Source: Aquimonas sp. (GTDB lineage Bacteria > Pseudomonadota > Gammaproteobacteria > Xanthomonadales > Xanthomonadaceae). From it: a stretch of 64,000 bases of DNA. The notes beneath the pieces are model-generated. The model did not search any database. It saw nothing but the letters and a program-made list of their open reading frames with translations, and was not told the DNA's origin. A program made the translations under genes and the position numbers. The DNA lies in contig JAKOMQ010000005.1 in assembly GCA_022241605.1 (NCBI GenBank), forward strand, positions 62,205-126,204. The letters run 5' to 3'. How positions within the stretch are numbered: position 1 is the first letter of the stretch; every line of letters begins with the position of its first letter. Of the stretch, positions 1 to 7,348 are shown piece after piece.

Positions 1-1424
1 GGCAGGTAGCCGCCCAGCGCCTGTCGACGCGCATGCAGGTAGCGCAGCTCCTCGCTGTCGGGCGCAGGCTTGGCGAAGCGCGCCTGCTCCAGCGCGGCAT
101 CGTCGATCGGCAGCTCGAAGCGGGCGCGGAAAGCGCGCAGATCCTCGACGCCGAGCTGCTTCTGCTGGTGGGTGGTCATGCGCCCCTGGCCGGTGCTGCC
201 CATGCCGTAGCCCTTCATGGTCTTGGCCAGCACCACGGTGGGCTGGCCGCGATGGGACGTAGCCTCGGCGTAGGCGGCGTAGAGCTTGCGGGGGTCGTGG
301 CCACCGCGACGCAGGGCGTCGATGGCGCTGTCCGGCAGGTCGGCCACCAGTGCCTCCAGGCCCGGGCTGCCGGCGAAGAAGCGCTCGCGGTTGTAGGCGC
401 CGTCGTTGGCCGACAGGGTCTGGAACTGGCCGTCGACGGTGCGCGCGAACGCGCGCAGCAGCTCGCCCTCGCGATCGCGCGCGAACAGCCGGTCCCAGTC
501 GCTGCTCCACAGCACCTTGATCACCCGCCAGCCGGCGCCGGTAAACAGGGCCTCGAGCTCATCGACAATGCGGCCGTTGCCGCGGACCGGGCCGTCCAGT
601 CGCTGCAGGTTGCAGTTGATGACGAAGGTCAGGTTGTCGAGCCGCTCGCGCGCGGCCAGCGACAGCGCGCCGATGGATTCGGGCTCGTCCATCTCGCCGT
701 CGCCGAAGAAGCCCCATACCCGGCGCGCGCCGGCCGGCTTCAGGCCGCGATGGTCGAGGTAGCGCATGAAACGCGCCTGGTAGATGGCGTTGATCGGGCC
801 CAGCCCCATCGAGCCAGTGGGGAACTGCCAGAAGTCCGGCATCAGCCACGGGTGTGGATACGACGACAGGCCGCGGCCGCCGATCTCGCGGCGGTAATGC
901 TCCAGATGCTGTTCGTCGAGGAAGCCTTCCAGGAAAGCGCGCGCATAGACACCCGGCGCCGAATGCGGCTGGAGGAATACCAGGTCGGCGCCCTCAGGGT
1001 GTGCGTCACCGCGGAAGAAATGCTGGAAGCCGACCTCGAACAGCTCGGCCGCCGAGGCGAAGCTGGCGATGTGGCCGCCCTGCTCGCGGCCCTCGCGATT
1101 GGCACGCATCACCATCACCAGCGCGTTCCAGCGGATCCAGGCGCGCAGCCGCGCTTCCAGACGCTCGTCGCCGGGGTAGTGCGGCTCGCGCGACAGCGGC
1201 AGGGTATTAGCATACGGCGTGATCCGCGCCCGCGCGCTCTGCACCCCGCTGGCCTGGGCATGGTCGGACAGGCGATCGAACAGATACTGCGCGCGCTCGA
1301 CGCCGTCGGCCTGCAGCACCGCATCGAAGGCCTGCAGCCACTCCTGCGTTTCGGCGGGATCAAGATCGGCTTGGCCGGCGGCGGCGCGGGTCAGGAGATC
1401 GGCGGGGAAAGGCGGCTGGCTCAT
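1..1424 (-). CDS. aceE: Pyruvate dehydrogenase E1 component (partial, N-terminal part)
   Basis: E1 of the pyruvate dehydrogenase complex decarboxylates pyruvate with thiamine diphosphate and passes the acetyl group to lipoyl-E2. The minus-strand frame opens at ATG 1424 ([13 protein letters not shown]) and stays open to the window edge, giving about 474 residues of a protein that is usually about 890. The thiamine-diphosphate motif is visible as [10 protein letters not shown] followed about 25 residues later by NCN, as in the homodimeric AceE type. Blocks such as [10 protein letters not shown] and [17 protein letters not shown] are typical of the family. It diverges from rnfB with only 81 bp between start codons. 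The C-terminal half lies outside the window. Confidence 0.95.
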   Translation of the reverse strand, partial: MSQPPFPADLLTRAAAGQADLDPAETQEWLQAFDAVLQADGVERAQYLFDRLSDHAQASGVQSARARITPYANTLPLSREPHYPGDERLEARLRAWIRWNALVMVMRANREGREQGGHIASFASAAELFEVGFQHFFRGDAHPEGADLVFLQPHSAPGVYARAFLEGFLDEQHLEHYRREIGGRGLSSYPHPWLMPDFWQFPTGSMGLGPINAIYQARFMRYLDHRGLKPAGARRVWGFFGDGEMDEPESIGALSLAARERLDNLTFVINCNLQRLDGPVRGNGRIVDELEALFTGAGWRVIKVLWSSDWDRLFARDREGELLRAFARTVDGQFQTLSANDGAYNRERFFAGSPGLEALVADLPDSAIDALRRGGHDPRKLYAAYAEATSHRGQPTVVLAKTMKGYGMGSTGQGRMTTHQQKQLGVEDLRAFRARFELPIDDAALEQARFAKPAPDSEELRYLHARRQALGGYL

Positions 1425-1505
1425 GTGCGGCGTGCAGGGCGATGGGTGCGCGCATTATCGCGGCTTTCGCGCGCATGCCCGTCCACGCCGCTACCATCCT
1501 CGCCC

Positions 1506-2063
1506 ATGACCGGCCTGCTCGCCTTCACCCTGCTCGCACTTGCCTTGGGCGCCCTGCTCGGCTGGGCCGCGCGTCGCTACCGGGTGGAGACCGATCCGGT
1601 GGTCGAGCGCATCAATGCCCTGCTGCCGCAGACCCAGTGCGGGCAGTGCAATTTCCCCGGCTGCCGACCCTATGCCGAGGCGATCGCCCGCGGCGAGGCC
1701 GACATCAACCAGTGCCCACCCGGCGGCGAGGCCGGCGTGCGGGCGCTGGCCGAACTGCTGGGCCGCGAGGCCAAGCCCTTGGACCCCGCCCACGGCCGCG
1801 AGCAGGCGCCGCGGGTGGCCTGGATCGACGAATCCGCGTGCATCGGCTGCGTCAAATGCATCCAGGCCTGCCCGGTGGACGCCATCGTCGGCGCACCCAA
1901 GCGCATGCATACGGTAATCGCCGAGCTCTGCACCGGCTGCGACCTGTGCCTGCCGCCCTGCCCGGTGGACTGCATCGAGATGCGGCCGCGAGCCGCTGAG
2001 CCACTCCCCTGGCGCAGCATTCCGCTGCAGCTCGACACCGTGGCCCGCGTGCAAACGGACTGA
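1506..2063 (+). CDS. rnfB: RnfB/RsxB-type electron transport ferredoxin subunit
   Basis: The 185-residue protein has an N-terminal membrane segment (residues about 3-20). An Fe-S motif CxxCxxxxC with a fourth Cys 16 residues later follows (CGQCNFPGC, then NQCPP), and then two ferredoxin motifs, [12 protein letters not shown] and [12 protein letters not shown]. That is the RnfB layout. RnfB normally works in the membrane RnfABCDGE complex, but no other rnf gene is present here, and the next gene is unrelated. Lone rnfB genes are known in Xanthomonadales, so its partner is uncertain. Start ATG 1506 lies directly before the membrane segment. The TGA stop (2061-2063) is also the first three bases of an interspersed repeat. 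Confidence 0.9.
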   Translation: MTGLLAFTLLALALGALLGWAARRYRVETDPVVERINALLPQTQCGQCNFPGCRPYAEAIARGEADINQCPPGGEAGVRALAELLGREAKPLDPAHGREQAPRVAWIDESACIGCVKCIQACPVDAIVGAPKRMHTVIAELCTGCDLCLPPCPVDCIEMRPRAAEPLPWRSIPLQLDTVARVQTD

Positions 2064-2146
2064 GAGCGCCGGGACCATAGCCCGCCTGCTGCGGGCGCCG
2101 CCGGACGCCCTCGCCGGAGCGTCCGTGTTTTTCCACACGCCCCGAG
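2061..2146. repeat. Interspersed inverted-repeat element, short form (copy 1)
   Basis: This 86-bp copy of the repeat family begins TGAGAGC and ends CACACGCCCCGAG. It carries the shared internal core CCTGCTGCGG followed by CGCCG and GGACGCC. The left arm is more diverged than in other copies, lacking the clean A-run after GTGA. Its first three bases are the rnfB stop codon. See copies at 3106, 13574, 19612, 40015 and 56142. Confidence 0.65.
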
Positions 2147-2232
2147 CCTGCGCCAATGAATACGGATGCAGCGCAGCCACGCGCCGCGCTGCATCCGCTA
2201 TCGTCTGCGCAATTCCGCGCCTGGACACCCGC

Positions 2233-3108
2233 ATGCCGCTGCGCTTCGGACTCGCCGCCAACCGTCGCCATCACGAAGGCCCCGATGCGGCTCTGTTCCG
2301 CTGGCTGAAGCGCAGCGGCGACAGCATCCGCGCACTTCAGCTCGGCCTGCATGCCGTCGGCCGTACCTTCGACGTTATCGAGTCGCGGCGTGCGCTGCTC
2401 GACCACCCGGGCCTGCTGCGCTATCCGATGGGCCGCGACGGCGGTCTGATGAAGCTGGTCTCCGGGGTCGCCGGCGGCACCGAGATCGCGCCCTCGCTGG
2501 ACGGGGCGATCTACCTGATGGACGCGGTGGATCCGTCCTCGATCTACCCCGAAGCGCAGGCCCTGAAGCGCCAGTGCGTGACCCATGGCAAACCCTTCGT
2601 GTCCACCCTCGCGGGGGCGATTGAATGGATCGAGGTCGAGTGCGTGCTGGCCGGGCTGGCGCCCAGCACCCAGGCCGACCCGCTGTTCGCGCTTGAATCG
2701 CAGACGGTGGCCCTGATCGCCCACGACGCTCGCAAGCAGACCATGCTGGACTTTGCGGCTCAGCATTTCGACCTGCTGAGCCGGTTCGCTCGCCGCATCG
2801 CAACGGGCACCACCGGCGGCCAGCTCAACCAGCTGGCTGCGTCCCGCGGCTGGCCCGCCGGCAGCGACTGGGTGGACCGCTACCAGTCCGGCCCGCTTGG
2901 CGGTGATGCCCAGATCGCCGAACTGGTGCTGGCGGATCGCTGCCAGCGGGTGGTGTTCTTCGAGGATCCGCACGTGGCGCGCCAGCATGAAGCCGACATC
3001 CAGCTGCTGGAGCGGGCCGTGCGGGTCGCCGGCGACCGCGCCACCTGCATGACCTCGCCGGAAGTGGCGGAGTCCTGGTGCGAGGCGGTGCGCCGGCGGT
3101 CGGTCTGA
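2233..3108 (+). CDS. Two-domain methylglyoxal synthase-like protein
   Basis: MgsA converts dihydroxyacetone phosphate to methylglyoxal. Residues about 157-291 form a full MGS domain. The E. coli active-site residues are recognisable: HD at 164-165 with K168, TGT at 191-193, SGPLGGD at 219-225, D245, H252 and D255. Residues 1-140 look like a second, degenerate copy (YPMGRDGG at 64-71, IYLMDAVDP at 93-101, HGKPFVSTLAG) without the HD pair. The protein has 291 residues against about 150 for MgsA, so it is probably a duplication with a non-catalytic N-terminal half. ATG 2233 starts exactly at the first domain. An in-frame upstream start at 2125 would lie inside the repeat and is less likely. Confidence 0.75.
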   Translation: MPLRFGLAANRRHHEGPDAALFRWLKRSGDSIRALQLGLHAVGRTFDVIESRRALLDHPGLLRYPMGRDGGLMKLVSGVAGGTEIAPSLDGAIYLMDAVDPSSIYPEAQALKRQCVTHGKPFVSTLAGAIEWIEVECVLAGLAPSTQADPLFALESQTVALIAHDARKQTMLDFAAQHFDLLSRFARRIATGTTGGQLNQLAASRGWPAGSDWVDRYQSGPLGGDAQIAELVLADRCQRVVFFEDPHVARQHEADIQLLERAVRVAGDRATCMTSPEVAESWCEAVRRRSV

Positions 3109-3178
3109 GAGCCTGTGAGAAAACCCTCCGCCTGCCGCGGCCGTCGCCGCGCTGCCCGCGCTTTTCACACGCTCTCAG
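3106..3178. repeat. Interspersed inverted-repeat element, short form (copy 2)
   Basis: This is the smallest copy, 73 bp. The left end TGAGAGCCTGTGAGAAAACC faces the right end TTTTCACACGCTCTCA, giving a near-perfect terminal inverted repeat around a CCGCCTGCCGCGGCCG core. TGA 3106-3108 is the stop codon of the methylglyoxal-synthase-like gene. The stem could act as a terminator, with an A-run on the way in and a T-run on the way out. Confidence 0.75.
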
Positions 3179-3322
3179 CTTCTGACCATGGCGCGCGAAC
3201 TGACACGGGTTCCGCGGTTTTGCCGTTCATGCCAGTGATGGTTCGCTCCCCTACGGGCCACACCTTGCTGCCTCACCATGCGTCCCTGTGGGAGCACCGG
3301 CGAAGGCGGCGGAACCGACGCC
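3179..3322. other. Intergenic region with no recognised gene
   Basis: Between repeat copy 2 and the small ORF at 3323 I see no convincing coding sequence, RNA gene or clear promoter. Any promoter for the downstream three-ORF unit would be expected here. Confidence 0.4.
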
Positions 3323-3607
3323 ATGAACTTCGAATACACCGCCGAAACACCGCATCCAAGCGGCACCGAGCCCACGCTTGAAGCCCCTCACATCCCGGCG
3401 GCAGATTCGATTGAACAGGCCTTGCTCCGCGGCCATCGCACTGGCCCTGGTGGCGGTCTCAACGTGTATGAACGCCCGCGGGCAAATGCGATCGGCCGTG
3501 ACTGCACGATGCAGCTCCGCGGAGCCATCCGGGTATTACAGTCGCACGCCAGCAGCGCAGCACCCACGAGCACGACCTCGCATCAATCCGGGTCGGTATT
3601 GCCATGA
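3323..3607 (+). CDS. Small ORF coupled to the downstream membrane protein; unknown
   Basis: This 94-residue frame (MNFEYTAETPHPSG...) is not recognised. Its TGA stop (3605-3607) overlaps the ATG of the next gene as ATGA, the same coupling seen between the next two genes, and this is the main reason to list it. The frame also extends upstream to 3278. Third-position GC is weaker than in the surrounding genes. A competing overlapping frame at 3378-4100 has a signal-peptide-like stretch (AAIALALVAVSTC), so the coding status of this stretch is open. It could be leader DNA rather than a gene. Confidence 0.3.
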   Translation: MNFEYTAETPHPSGTEPTLEAPHIPAADSIEQALLRGHRTGPGGGLNVYERPRANAIGRDCTMQLRGAIRVLQSHASSAAPTSTTSHQSGSVLP

Positions 3608-4719
3608 ACTCGCCCGCAGTGGACGCTCCGCTGTCCCGACCTGCGCTGCGCTCGCGGCGTCATCGCCTGCAGGCACCGGCGCTCGATCCACGCCCGTGGC
3701 TGCTGCCGGAGTCCGAGCGCGACAACACGTCTGGACCCACGCCTGCCGCCGACCGCGCCGGGCGGGCGCGAGGAGCTTGCCAAGCCGCTGCAGCGCCTGG
3801 GGGGCCGCGTCTGGCGCTCGTCCTGCTGGCGCTGCTCGTGTTCCTGCCGGGATTGGCACTGCGGCAGTCCACAGCGGACGTCGAGTCCGTGCGGACGTCG
3901 CTGGCCTTCGACCCCAGCCTGCCCATGCTGGCCTCGGCCCTGAAGCTGGACGAACGCAAATTTCTTCAGCGACATGCCGTGCCGGATGCAAGCCAAATGG
4001 TGTCGCGTGGCGAAGCCGAGATTGCGCTCAGTCAACCGAGCGCCGGGCTGGTAAGGCTCACCGCGCCGCGTCGGGCGGAAGCCGCCGTCCGCGAGATTGA
4101 ATCGACGATCCAGCGCCAGCTGCCTGGAATGCGGGTCGCAGTCGAGTGGACGGAAACCTCGGCCCAGCTGTCGGCTCGCCTGCCCTTCCTCATCCTCGGC
4201 GGGCTGATCGCACTGTGCCTGCTGCCCGGCAGCGGTCTCGGCCAAGCGCTGGGGCGAAGCGAGCTTGCCGTAAGGCTGGCGACGCGCGGGCTGGGCGGCC
4301 TTGCGCTGACGCTGGCGCTGTTATTGACTGCCGTCGCCCGCGACGGCGGTGGCCTTGGCGTCACGGCGTGGGCACTGACTTCGCTCGCTTGCCTGCTGCT
4401 TTCGTTCGGTCTTGCGGCGGTGGGACAGGGACTCGACCGGGCCATTCCGAGCGTTGGCCTGCGCTGGGCGCTGTGGGCACTGGCACTTGCACTTGCACTG
4501 GCGGCCGCGGCGGCAGCTCGGCTCGGCTGGGAGCCCTCCGCCAGCATGCTTTCGCCTGCCACGGCCGCGATCGACCTGCTGCGCGGTCTGCTTGGCGGCG
4601 CCGGGTTTTCCCATCCTCCGGCACTCACCGTCGCATTGATCGTCACCCTGCTGGCGGCAAGCCCGCTGCTGCACCCTTCTGCAAGGGTGCGCACACGCCC
4701 TCCCCGGCCACTTCCATGA
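3604..4719 (+). CDS. Multi-pass membrane protein, unknown function
   Basis: The 371-residue protein has an arginine- and proline-rich cytoplasmic-like N-terminus (1-68) and a first membrane segment at about 69-87 (LALVLLALLVFLPGLAL). A soluble loop of about 105 residues follows, then a cluster of about five further membrane segments between 193 and 357. The loop contains an amphipathic stretch (AAVREIESTIQRQLPGM). I do not recognise the family. The stop overlaps the start of the next gene as ATGA (4716-4719), so the two proteins are probably made together. The best guess is a membrane partner of the nitroreductase-like protein encoded next. Confidence 0.6.
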   Translation: MNSPAVDAPLSRPALRSRRHRLQAPALDPRPWLLPESERDNTSGPTPAADRAGRARGACQAAAAPGGPRLALVLLALLVFLPGLALRQSTADVESVRTSLAFDPSLPMLASALKLDERKFLQRHAVPDASQMVSRGEAEIALSQPSAGLVRLTAPRRAEAAVREIESTIQRQLPGMRVAVEWTETSAQLSARLPFLILGGLIALCLLPGSGLGQALGRSELAVRLATRGLGGLALTLALLLTAVARDGGGLGVTAWALTSLACLLLSFGLAAVGQGLDRAIPSVGLRWALWALALALALAAAAAARLGWEPSASMLSPATAAIDLLRGLLGGAGFSHPPALTVALIVTLLAASPLLHPSARVRTRPPRPLP

Positions 4720-6425
4720 CCTTGACTCCCACCGGCCACGCTGGCGCGTTCGCGCGACCGCAGACGAGCCTTTCTCCGGAAGGGTTTGCCGTGGCTACAG
4801 ACCTCGCTGCGGAAACCGCGCGGACGGATGCCTCCGACTGGCGCCCCGCGGCCCGCACCGTGCGCATGATCGGGCGACACGACGCCCTGGAGCGAGCACT
4901 GCGTGAGCGCGGAATCGATGTGCTTCGCGTGGAGTCGCCCCTGCGCACCGGAGAGCTTGGCCTGATGCCGATCACCGCCTCGACGCCATTGCCCGATCTT
5001 GAGCGCTGGCTGGGTCCGGGTGCGCAGGCCCTGCCGGTGCTGATCCACGCCGACGCCATCGCATTCGCACACCCGGTCAGCCGCTGCGGCAGCGAGCTTG
5101 CGCTGCTGCTCGCCCACAACTCCGGCTGCGCCGGCGAGCCCAGCGCGGAACTGCTGCATGCGGCTGCGGCGCGGCTGGAGGCCGCCCTCGGGCGCGGCGC
5201 GCCGTGGCCAAGCCTGCAGCTGCGTCAACTGCAGGCGCGGATAGTGACCTGCGAGTGGTCCGCGCAGACGACTGGGGCTTCGGCCAACAGCGGGTGCACA
5301 CAAGCTCTGCAGCACAGCTCGGATGCTCCGATCGGGGTGACCGGCACGGCGGCCCAGTCCGCACGCTTGCACATGGCCAGCATCGAGGACCAGCTCAGGC
5401 GCCATGGCCTCGACGGAGAAGTGCAGAACGCCCCTGCACTGCTGGCCCTGCTGGAGGCCTCCTTTTCCGATCGCAACGAGCACGGACTGTCGCTGCGCCC
5501 CACCCTCTGTATCGATGGCGCGGCTGGCAGCACAAGGCTCGCACTCAGGTTCGAAGACGGCATCCTCATCAACAGCGAGACCTGGCTCAACAGCTCGCAC
5601 ATGGGGCCCGGCCTGCGTCTGCTTTGCGAGATCGAACACGCAGGACGCAGCCAGCGCTTCGGGCTGCTCGGCCGCAGCCTGGCCTGGTTCGAGGCCGGCG
5701 AGGCGCTTGGCAGGCTGCGCGACGCGGCTGCGACCCTTGGACTCGAGCTGTGCGAGGGTGGCCTGGCATGCTCGGGAGGCGCCCGCGCTTTCGGCTCCGG
5801 TCTGTCAGTGCACCCAGCCGGCTTTGATCCAGTCTGGTCGTTCACGCTGAAGCGCCGCAGACACTCGCAGCCGTCGGTGATCGAAAGCTGGCCCGTGCAA
5901 AAACAGCTCGCGACCCGCCGCTTCCTCCGCCAGGGACCCGAGACAGCTGGCCTGATCCCGCTGCTGGAGAACTTGCGCCCGCCAATGCTGGAGCCTGGCA
6001 TCAGCCTGCTGATGGTCCACCGCACCCGCGCCGACCGGCTGAGCCGGCAGGTCTACCGCAGCCGCACGGGGCGCTGGGAGCCGCTGGAAACGCTCGAGTC
6101 AGCCGCTGACACCCACGACGGCGAATTCAGTCTTGCCGACAGCCCGGGCAACCGGATCTACCTGCTGAGCCCCTTGCCTGGAGAACAGCCTGGGGAATCC
6201 ATCGAGGGCTACCTCCGCAGGGCACGCGATGCCGGCGAATGGAGCCAGCGCCTGCGTTCTCATCTGCCGGCACACGGCATGGTCGGATATCGCCTTGGCA
6301 GGCTCCCAGCCGACGACCTCAGCGATGCCATGCCCGCCCTGCGCGCCCGCAGGGAGCACGTGCTGACCGTGCTGGCGGTCGGCATCGAGGCTCTGGAAGG
6401 GCACATCGGGTCATCCCGCCACTGA
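4716..6425 (+). CDS. Possible nitroreductase/SagB-like protein, unknown function
   Basis: The 569-residue protein starts at ATG 4716, overlapping the previous stop; the open frame extends further upstream but only as antisense-like sequence. Two stretches resemble the nitroreductase fold of SagB-type peptide-maturation dehydrogenases: SLAWFEAGEALGRLRDAAATLGL-type sequence at about 322-351 (compare RYALLEAGHLAQNLxLAAxALGL), and a C-terminal part with VYRSRTGRWEPL (about 450) and EHVLTVLAVG (about 550). The resemblance is weak and FMN-binding residues are not clear, so it may be a degenerate member. Its context is a small ORF and a membrane protein in a coupled unit, possibly acting on a peptide. 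Function is not established. Confidence 0.45.
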   Translation: MTLTPTGHAGAFARPQTSLSPEGFAVATDLAAETARTDASDWRPAARTVRMIGRHDALERALRERGIDVLRVESPLRTGELGLMPITASTPLPDLERWLGPGAQALPVLIHADAIAFAHPVSRCGSELALLLAHNSGCAGEPSAELLHAAAARLEAALGRGAPWPSLQLRQLQARIVTCEWSAQTTGASANSGCTQALQHSSDAPIGVTGTAAQSARLHMASIEDQLRRHGLDGEVQNAPALLALLEASFSDRNEHGLSLRPTLCIDGAAGSTRLALRFEDGILINSETWLNSSHMGPGLRLLCEIEHAGRSQRFGLLGRSLAWFEAGEALGRLRDAAATLGLELCEGGLACSGGARAFGSGLSVHPAGFDPVWSFTLKRRRHSQPSVIESWPVQKQLATRRFLRQGPETAGLIPLLENLRPPMLEPGISLLMVHRTRADRLSRQVYRSRTGRWEPLETLESAADTHDGEFSLADSPGNRIYLLSPLPGEQPGESIEGYLRRARDAGEWSQRLRSHLPAHGMVGYRLGRLPADDLSDAMPALRARREHVLTVLAVGIEALEGHIGSSRH

Positions 6426-6554
6426 TTGATGCGCGATAGACGACGTCCCACCACAGTCGTCGGTGGCCTCTGGCTGGGCCGTCTTCCCTTCGATCAGGCG
6501 ATACGGCATACGGCATCACCGTTCAGACGTTCCGCCGTTGTGCACAGCCTTTCC

Positions 6555-6584
6555 TTGCCCCTGCGCAGGCCGGCTCGCTATGCT
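6555..6584 (+). promoter_or_regulatory. Predicted sigma-70 promoter of the sigma factor gene
   Basis: A -35-like TTGCCC (6555-6560) and a -10-like TATGCT (6579-6584) are separated by 18 bp, about 95 bp upstream of the sigma-factor start. Both hexamers match the consensus at four positions. No experimental support. Confidence 0.4.
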
Positions 6585-6677
6585 GCCAAAAGGGCGTAGC
6601 GGCTCGCACCGGATTCAAGCGCGGGCTCGCTCCGGCCCCAACATGCTCCACCTCTCCTCCGAACCAGGACGCCTGCA

Positions 6678-7253
6678 ATGAGCGTGTCGATCACCGAGTC
6701 CCTGGCGCGCTGGGCCTCGGGTGACCGCAGTGTCGAAACCGAGCTCATGCAGCATGTCTACCCCGTGCTGAGGAGGATCGCGCAGCGGCAGCTGGGGCAA
6801 AGCGGCCCGATCACGCTGCAGGCGACTGAACTCGCCAACGAAGCCTTCATCCGGCTGCGCAGCTCCAGCAGCCTTGAACTGGGCAGCCGCGAGCAATTCG
6901 CGGGGCTGGCCGCACGGGTGGTGCGCAACCTCATCATCGATCGCGTCCGTGAATCCTCTGCGCAGAAGCGGGGCGGCGGGTTCGACCGTGTCGACGTGTC
7001 GGAGCTCGATCACGTGGCGGCGCTGGCTGATCGCGGCAACGAAGTCGATTGGCTTGCATTGGACGCCGCGCTTGAACAGCTGGAAAAGGAGGAACCCAAA
7101 CATGCCCGGCTGGTGGAGCTGCGCTACTTCCTCGGCATGAGCATCGAGCAGGCGGCCGCCGAGCTGGGCGTATCGGTCGCCACGGCCAACCGACTGTGGC
7201 GTTTCGCGCGGGCCTTCCTCGCGCGCCACTGCGATCCGCCGGAAACCGACTAA
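6678..7253 (+). CDS. ECF-type RNA polymerase sigma factor (Ser/Thr-kinase-linked type)
   Basis: The 191-residue protein has the region 2 pattern LQATELANEAFIRLR and a C-terminal helix-turn-helix region 4 (MSIEQAAAELGVSVATANRLWRFARAFL). This is the short ECF-like group described under TIGR02999, which is often encoded beside large Ser/Thr kinases. The kinase gene follows on the same strand. No anti-sigma gene is adjacent, so control by the kinase is plausible. The start ATG 6678 has no strong Shine-Dalgarno, but the family N-terminus begins here. A second, related pair lies at 48304-51722. Confidence 0.85.
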   Translation: MSVSITESLARWASGDRSVETELMQHVYPVLRRIAQRQLGQSGPITLQATELANEAFIRLRSSSSLELGSREQFAGLAARVVRNLIIDRVRESSAQKRGGGFDRVDVSELDHVAALADRGNEVDWLALDAALEQLEKEEPKHARLVELRYFLGMSIEQAAAELGVSVATANRLWRFARAFLARHCDPPETD

Positions 7254-7348
7254 GGCGCGATGCGCAGGCATCCGCCCCGCAGCTGCGCCAGCAATCCGGG
7301 AAGGACGGGGGCCGTCCTGCCGCCAGCCGCAGCGCCACTGCAGCCGCA

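Noticed and set aside
33..2063. A 676-codon open frame on the plus strand running through the aceE region into rnfB
   Set aside because: Only the last 185 codons match RnfB. The earlier part is antisense to aceE, whose conserved motifs are on the minus strand.
4032..5639. A 535-codon minus-strand frame opposite the membrane/nitroreductase-like genes
   Set aside because: No family pattern, no ribosome site, and the plus-strand genes are joined by an ATGA overlap.
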